The position numbers and the translations under genes are program-made. The notes beneath the pieces are model-generated. The model saw only the letters and a list, made by a program, of their open reading frames with translations. It made no database searches and was not told the origin of the DNA. From the NCBI RefSeq assembly GCF_000003605.2, contig NW_003149491.1:1-47899 (forward strand): a stretch of DNA of 47,899 nucleotides, written 5' to 3'. The DNA is from Saccoglossus kowalevskii (lineage: Eukaryota; Hemichordata; Enteropneusta; Harrimaniidae). Positions 42,178-47,899 of this stretch are shown piece after piece (the stretch's first letter is position 1; each line of letters begins with the position of its first letter).

Positions 42178-45122
42178 GATGTGTTCACAAATATGAAACA
42201 TCACTGCAATGACTACAAGACAGAAATACCCCTAGTTGGTTGATGTGTTCACAAATATGAAACATCACTGCAATGAGTACAAGACAGAAATACCCCTAGT
42301 TGGTTGATGTGTTCACAAATATGAAACATCACTGCAATGAGTACAAGACAGAAATACCCCTAGTTGGTTGATGTGTTCACAAATATGAAACATCACTGCA
42401 ATGAGTACAAGACAGAAATACCCCTAGTTGGTTGATGTGTTCACAAATAAGAAACATCACTGCAATGAGTACAAGACAGAAATACCCCTAGTTGGTTGAT
42501 GTGTTCACAAATAAGAAACATCACTGCAATGAGTACAAGACAGAAATACCCCTAGTTGGTTGAAGTGTTCACAAATATGAAACACCACTGCAATGAGTAC
42601 AAGACAGAAATACCCCTAGTTGGTTGATGTGTTCACAAATAAGAAACATCACTGCAATGAGTACAAGACAGAAATACCCCTAGTTGGTTGAAGTGTTCAC
42701 AAATATGAAACACCACTGCAATGAGTACAAGACAGAAATACCCCTAGTTGGTTGATGTGTTCACAAATATGAAACACCACTGCAATGAGTACAAGACAGA
42801 AATACCCCTAGTTGGTTGATGTGTTCACAAATATGAAACACCACTGCAATGAGTACAAGACAGAAATACCCGTAGTTGGTTGATGTGTTCACAAATATGA
42901 AACACCACTGCAATGAGTACAAGACAGAAATACCCCTAGTTGGTTGATGTGTTCACAAATATGAAACATCACTGTAATGAGTACAAGACAGAAATACCCC
43001 TAGTTGGTTGATGTGTTCACAAATATGAAACACCACTGCAATGAGTACAAGACAGAAATACCCCTAGTTGGTTGATGTGTTCACAAATAAGAAACATCAC
43101 TGCAATGAGTACAAGACAGAAATACCCCTAGTTGGTTGATGTGTTCACAAATATGAAACACCACTGCAATGAGTACAAGACAGAAATACCCCTAGTTGGT
43201 TGATGTGTTCACAAATAAGAAACATCACTGCAATGAGTACAAGACAGAAATACCCCTAGTTGGTTGATGTGTTCACAAATAAGAAACATCACTGCAATGA
43301 GTACAAGACAGAAATACCCCTAGTTGGTTGAAGTGTTCACAAATATGAAACACCACTGCAATGAGTACAAGACAGAAATACCCCTAGTTGGTTGATGTGT
43401 TCACAAATATGAAACACCACTGCAATGAGTACAAGACAGAAATACCCCTTGTTGGTTGATGTGTTCACAAATATGAAACACCACTGCAATGAGTACAAGA
43501 CAGAAATACCCCTAGTTGGTTGATGTGTTCACCAATATGAAACATCACTGCAATGAGTACAAGACAGAAATACCCCTAGTTGGTTGATGTGTTCACAAAT
43601 ATGAAACACCACTGCAATGAGTACAAGACAGAAATACCCCTAGTTGGTTGATGTGTTCACATATATGAAACATCACTGCAATGAGTACAAGACAGAAATA
43701 TCCCTAGTTGGTTGATGTGTTCACAAATATGAAACATCACTGCAATGAGTACAAGACAGAAATACCCCTAGTTGGTTGATGTGTTCACAAATATGAAACA
43801 TCACTGCAATGAGTACAAGACAGAAATACCCCTAGTTGGTTGATGTGTTCACAAATATGAAACACCACTGCAATGAGTACAAGACAGAAATATCCCTAGT
43901 TGGTTGATGTGTTCACATATATGAAACATCACTGCAATGAGTACAAGACAGAAATACCACTAGTTGGTTGATGTGTTCACAAATATGAAACATCACTGTA
44001 ATGAGTACAAGACAGAAATACCCCTAGTTGGTTGATGTGTTCACAAATATGAAACATCACTGCAATGAGTACAAGACAGACATACCCCTAGTTGGTTGAT
44101 GTGTTCACAAATATGAAACATCACTGCAATGAGTACAAGACAGAAATATCCCTAGTTGGTTGATGTGTTCACAAATATGAAACATCACTGCAATGAGTAC
44201 AAGACAGAAATACCCCTAGTTGGTTGATGTGTTCACAAATATGAAACATCACTGCAATGAGTACAAGACAGAAATATCCCTAGTTGGTTGATGTGTTCAC
44301 ATATATGAAACATCACTGCAATGAGTACAAGACAGAAATACCCCTAGTTGGTTGATGTGTTCACAAATATGAAACATCACAGTAATGAGTACAAGACAGA
44401 AATACCTCTAGTTGGTTGATGTGTTCATAAATATGAAACATCACTGCAATGAGTACAAGACAGAAATATCCCTAGTTGGTTGATGTGTTCACAAATATGA
44501 AACATCACTGCAATGAGTACAAGACAGAAATACCCGTAGTTGGGTTGATGTGTTCACAAATATGAAACATCACTGCAATGAGTACAAGACAGAAATACCC
44601 GTAGTTGGTTGATGTGTTCACAAATATGAAACACCACTGAAATGAGTACAAGACAGAAATACCCCTAGTTGGTTGATGTGTTCACAAATATGAAACATCA
44701 CTGCAATGAGTACAAGACAGAAATATCCCTAGTTGGTTGATGTGTTCACAAATATGAAACATCACTGTAATGAGTACAAGACAGAAATACCCCTAGTTGG
44801 TTGATGTGTTCACAAATATGAAACATCACTGCAATGAGTACAAGACAGAAATACCCCTAGTTCTTTGATGTGTTCACAAATATGAAACATCACTGCAATG
44901 AGTACAAGACAGAAATACCCCTAGTTGGTTGATGTGTTCACAAATATGAAACACCACTGCAATGAGTACAAGACAGAAATACCCCTAGTTGGTTGATGTG
45001 TTCACAAATATGAAACATCACTGCAATGAGTACAAGACAGAAATACCCCTAGTTGGTTGATGTGTTCACAAATATGAAACATCACTGCAATGAGTACAAG
45101 ACAGAAATACCCCTAGTTGGTT

Positions 45123-45826
45123 GATGTGTTCACAAATATGAAACATCACTGCAATGAGTACAAGACAGAAATATCCCAAGTTGGTTGATGTGTTCACAAA
45201 TATGAAACATCACTGCAATGAGTACAAGACAGAAATACCCCTAGTTGGTTGATGTGTTCACAAATATGAAACACCACTGTAATGAGTACAAGCCAGAAAT
45301 ACCCCTAGTTGGTTGATGTGTTCACAAATATGAAACATCACTGCAATGAGTACAAGACAGAAATACCCCTAGTTGGATGATGTGTTCACAAATATGAAAC
45401 ATCACTGCAATGAGTACAAGCCAGAAATACCCCTAGTTGGTTGATGTGTTCACAAATATGAAACATCACTGCAATCAGTACAAGACAGAACTATCCCTAG
45501 TTGGTTGATGTGTTCACAAATATGAAACATCACTGCAATGAGTACAAGACAGAAATACCCCTAGTTGGATGATGTGTTCACAAATATGAAACATCACTGC
45601 AATGAGTACAAGACAGAAATACCCCTAGTTGGTTGATGTGTTCACAAATATGAAACATCACTGCAATGAGTACAAGACAGAAATACCCCTAGTTGGTTGA
45701 TGTGTTCACAAATATGAAACATCACAGTAATGAGTACAAACCAGAAATACCTCTAGTTGGTTGATGTGTTCATAAATATGAAACATCACTGCAATGAGTA
45801 CAAGACAGAAATATCCCTAGTTGGTT
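45123..45826 (+). repeat. Eleven-monomer tatcccaag block, copy 3
   Basis: Matches 41474-42177 except gcaatg for gcagtg in the second monomer and acaaaccag for acaagccag in the tenth. A shorter cacagtaat/cctctag plus ttcataaat pair follows at 45955-46082. Confidence 0.9.
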
Positions 45827-46338
45827 GATGTGTTCACAAATATGAAACATCACTGCAATGAGTACAAGACAGAAATACCCCTAGTTGGTTGATGTGTTCA
45901 CAAATATGAAACATCACTGCAATGAGTACAAGACAGAAATACCCCTAGTTGGTTGATGTGTTCACAAATATGAAACATCACAGTAATGAGTACAAGACAG
46001 AAATACCTCTAGTTGGTTGATGTGTTCATAAATATGAAACATCACTGCAATGAGTACAAGACAGAAATATCCCTAGTTGGTTGATGTGTTCACAAATATG
46101 AAACATCACTGCAATGAGTACAAGACAGAAATACCCCTAGTTGGTTGATGTGTTCACAAATATGAAACATCACTGCAATGAGTACAAGACAGAAATACCT
46201 CTAGTTGGTTGATGTGTTCACAAATATGAAACATCACTGCAATGAGTACAAGACAGAAATATCCCTAGTTGGTTACTGTGTTCACAAATATGAAACATCA
46301 CTGCAATGAGTACAAGACAGAAATACCCGTAGTTGGTT

Positions 46339-46786
46339 GATGTGTTCACAAATAAGAAACATCACTGCAATGAGTACAAGACAGAAATACCCGTAGTTGG
46401 TTGATGTGTTCACAAATATGAAACATCACTGCAATGAGTACAAGACAGAAATACCCGTAGTTGGTTGATGTGTTCACAAATATGAAACATCACTGCAATG
46501 AGTACAAGACAGAAATACCCGTAGTTGGTTGATGTGTTCACAAATATGAAACACCACTGCAATGAGTACAAGACAGAAATACCCTTAGTTGGTTGATGTG
46601 TTCACAAATATGAAACATCACTGCAATGAGTACAAGACAGAAATATCCCTAGTTGGTTGATGTGTTCACAAATATGAAACATCACTGTAATGAGTACAAG
46701 ACAGAAATACCCCTAGTTGGTTGATGTGTTCACAAATATGAAACATCACTGCAATGAGTACAAGACAGAAATACCCCTAGTTGGTT
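46339..46786 (+). repeat. Seven-monomer cccgtag block, copy 2 (partner at 8257)
   Basis: Identical by eye to 8257-8704, about 38 kb away. It is one of the longest-range matches in the window. Confidence 0.9.
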
Positions 46787-46914
46787 GATGTGTTCACAAA
46801 TATGAAACATCACTGCAATGAGTACAAGACAGAAATACCCCTAGTTGGTTACTGTGTTCACAAATATGAAACATCACTGCAATGAGTACAAGACAGAAAT
46901 ATCCCTAGTTGGTT

Positions 46915-47298
46915 GATGTGTTCACAAATATGAAACATCACTGCAATGAGTACAAGACAGAAATACCCCTAGTTGGTTGATGTGTTCACAAATATGAAAC
47001 ATCACTGCAATGAGTACAAGACAGAAATACCCCTAGTTGGTTGATGTGTTCACAAATATGAAACATCACTGCAATGAGTACAAGACAGAAATACCCCTAG
47101 TTGGTTACTGTGTTCACAAATATGAAACATCACTGCAATGAGTACAAAACAGAAATACCCCTAGTTGGTTGATGTGTTCACAAATATGAAACATCACTGC
47201 AATGAGTACAAGACAGAAATACCCCTAGTTGGTTACTGTGTTCACAAATATGAAACATCGCTGCAATGAGTACAAGACAGAAATATCCCTAGTTGGTT
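46915..47298 (+). repeat. Six-monomer block with ttactg monomers, copy 2
   Basis: Partner of 961-1344, including the caaaacag variant in the fourth monomer (47107). It lies less than 600 bp from the right edge of the array, so edge monomers are not an isolated divergent class. Confidence 0.75.
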
Positions 47299-47426
47299 GA
47301 TGTGTTCACAAATATGAAACATCACTGCAATGAGTACAAGACAGAAATACCCCTAGTTGGTTGATGTGTTCACAAATATGAAACATCACTGCAATGAGTA
47401 CAAGACAGAAATACCCCTAGTTGGTT

Positions 47427-47490
47427 GATGTGTTCACCAATATGAAACACCACTGCAATGAGTACAAGACAGAAATACCCCTAGTTGGTT
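47427..47490 (+). repeat. Last monomer and array edge
   Basis: The final monomer is complete and only lightly altered (caccaata, cacc). Repeat identity stops after ttggtt at 47490, with at most the next two bases (ga) still matching a new monomer. There is no gradient of decaying monomers, so the edge is sharp. Confidence 0.92.
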
Positions 47491-47610
47491 GAGATTAAAT
47501 TAATACTATGTATAGTGTTGTTCACTGTTATGTGGTGATATAGAGCACATCCTGAAAACAATGCATCATACTATGATAGAATGGAAATGAAAGTTGATCC
47601 GGGAACAGAT

Positions 47611-47622
47611 CATACTAGTATG
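47611..47622. repeat. 12-bp perfect palindrome
   Basis: catactagtatg equals its own reverse complement. Pairing does not extend beyond 12 bp. Tgatc-type motifs lie on both sides (47595-47599 and 47628-47632). No function can be assigned. Confidence 0.7.
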
Positions 47623-47728
47623 TCCATTGATCACACGATATAGAGTTGACAATGAGAGCAAATTCTAGCAACTAATTTTATAGATTGTGTTTTCATAATT
47701 CATAATTTTAATAAATTGTGATATTTTG

Positions 47729-47734
47729 TTTATT
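47729..47734 (-). promoter_or_regulatory. Possible polyadenylation signal AATAAA
   Basis: Read on the minus strand, AATAAA begins two bases after the stop codon of the open stretch at 47737. That is closer to the stop than usual, and AATAAA is common by chance in AT-rich DNA. It is supportive only if the upstream frame is a real terminal exon. Confidence 0.3.
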
Positions 47735-47736
47735 GT

Positions 47737-47892
47737 TTATATACAAAAATATTTATTTGACATTTGTTTAAGAAACTCCCTAACTTTGTTAAAGAAACAG
47801 CGGTCAAAGATAAAGCGCTCCTCATCTTCAATATCATTTGTTTTAATTTTTTGGAAAAATCTATATTTAGCCTGTACTTTAGGAGTTTTTTC
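47737..47892 (-). CDS. Possible 3' terminal exon of unknown gene (partial)
   Basis: On the minus strand 51 codons are open from 47892 down to a TAA at 47739-47737; an in-frame TGA lies just upstream at 47895-47893. The predicted peptide is strongly charged, with an acidic NDIEDEER segment around residues 19-26 and an FFNKVREFLKQMSNKY segment near the C-terminus. The composition looks more protein-like than random AT-rich translation. The only methionine is residue 44, so if real it must be joined to an upstream exon outside the window. A tacag sequence at 47876-47872 could be a splice acceptor, which would make the exon start at 47871. I recognise no family. A chance open frame of this length in AT-rich DNA is quite possible. 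Confidence 0.35.
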   Translation of the reverse strand, partial: EKTPKVQAKYRFFQKIKTNDIEDEERFIFDRCFFNKVREFLKQMSNKYFCI

Positions 47893-47899
47893 TCATTTC

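Larger units (their letters stand above)
1..47490. repeat. 64-bp satellite DNA array, about 743 monomers
   Basis: A 64-bp unit is repeated head to tail in one orientation over the whole interval. In the phase used here it begins gatgtgttcacaaatatgaa and ends with cccctagttggtt; 11265-11328 is an exact consensus copy. Tracking unit starts gives 741 near-full monomers (63-66 bp) plus two 29-bp ones, and the lengths sum exactly to 47490. Consensus GC is 24 of 64 bases, with no CpG. Most monomers differ from consensus at 0 to 3 positions. Common variants are T24C (cacc for catc), C52T (tatccc), C30T (ctgtaat), T17A (aataag), A43C (agccag) and GA-to-AC at positions 1-2. Stops in all six frames recur every monomer and 64 is not a multiple of 3, so no long frame exists. 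The array continues past the left edge. Size and homogeneity fit eukaryotic heterochromatic satellite. I do not recognise the family, and whether it is centromeric, subtelomeric or interstitial cannot be told here. Confidence 0.98.
47491..47736. other. AT-rich flank, no gene supported
   Basis: This non-repetitive sequence lies between the satellite edge and the minus-strand open stretch. It has short inverted repeats near the edge: attaa/ttaat with a 1-nt centre at 47494-47504, and actat/atagt at 47505-47516. A perfect 12-bp palindrome is at 47611. A 34-codon plus-strand frame (47539-47643, ending TAG) is open, but that is within chance for such a short tract. A plus-strand AATAAA is at 47710-47715. 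Similarity to the monomer is limited to ttcac-NNN-tatg at 47521-47532, which I regard as chance. Confidence 0.6.

Noticed and set aside
1..47490. CRISPR array
   Set aside because: There are no unique spacers between repeats; the whole 64 bp repeats, copy numbers are far too high, and no cas genes or leader are seen.
1..47490. Telomere or telomere-like repeat
   Set aside because: The minus strand has ctagggg once per monomer, but the period is 64 bp and no TTAGGG-type short tandem motif is present.
1..47490. CENP-B box type motif in the monomer
   Set aside because: I looked for the TTCG....CGGG core on both strands of the consensus and it is absent; a centromeric role is neither supported nor excluded.
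47464..47516. Helitron-type terminus at the array edge (CTAG-T with nearby hairpins)
   Set aside because: CTAGT occurs in most monomers, the hairpins lie outside rather than inside the candidate end, and no 5' end or Rep/helicase sequence is visible. Too little to support a call.
47521..47560. A decayed monomer just beyond the edge
   Set aside because: Only ttcac-NNN-tatg matches in register; the rest of the monomer cannot be aligned, so chance is more likely.
47539..47643. 34-codon plus-strand frame in the flank
   Set aside because: It is short enough to arise by chance, with no splice, homology or transcript evidence.

Overview
The window is almost entirely one tandem satellite array. From base 1 to 47490 it consists of a 64-bp monomer repeated head to tail in one orientation. 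I counted 743 monomers by tracking unit starts: 728 are exactly 64 bp, 13 are 63, 65 or 66 bp, and two are 29-bp deletion derivatives. The array runs off the left edge, so its real size is unknown. The right edge is abrupt: a complete monomer ends at 47490, followed by 409 bp of AT-rich non-repetitive sequence.

This looks like nuclear DNA of a eukaryote. The reasons are the scale and homogeneity of the satellite, the absence of any dense gene structure, a consensus without CpG, and a right flank with AATAAA motifs and a possible terminal exon. I cannot name the species, and I do not recognise the monomer as a known satellite family.

The array has internal structure. Monomers carry a limited set of recurring variants: T24C, C30T, C52T, T17A, A43C, A47T, C55G, T60C and a paired GA-to-AC change at positions 1-2. 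Their order shows blocks of 5 to 17 monomers copied almost without change to places 2 to 38 kb away. There is one clean trimeric higher-order repeat of 192 bp (18371-18946) and one strongly homogenised patch (11265-12608). Two 29-bp monomers at 19779-19900 fit a 35-bp deletion between short internal direct repeats. Single-base indels are absent from the first 213 monomers. They are scattered through the rest, mostly in homopolymers, so some may be sequencing errors.

Each consensus monomer contains a 10-bp inverted repeat with one bulged base and a 6-nt loop, so the array holds several hundred potential hairpins. All six frames are closed within about three monomers, so the array encodes no protein.

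The right flank (47491-47899) holds small palindromes and a 51-codon open stretch on the minus strand (47737-47892) that may be the last exon of an unidentified gene entering from outside the window.
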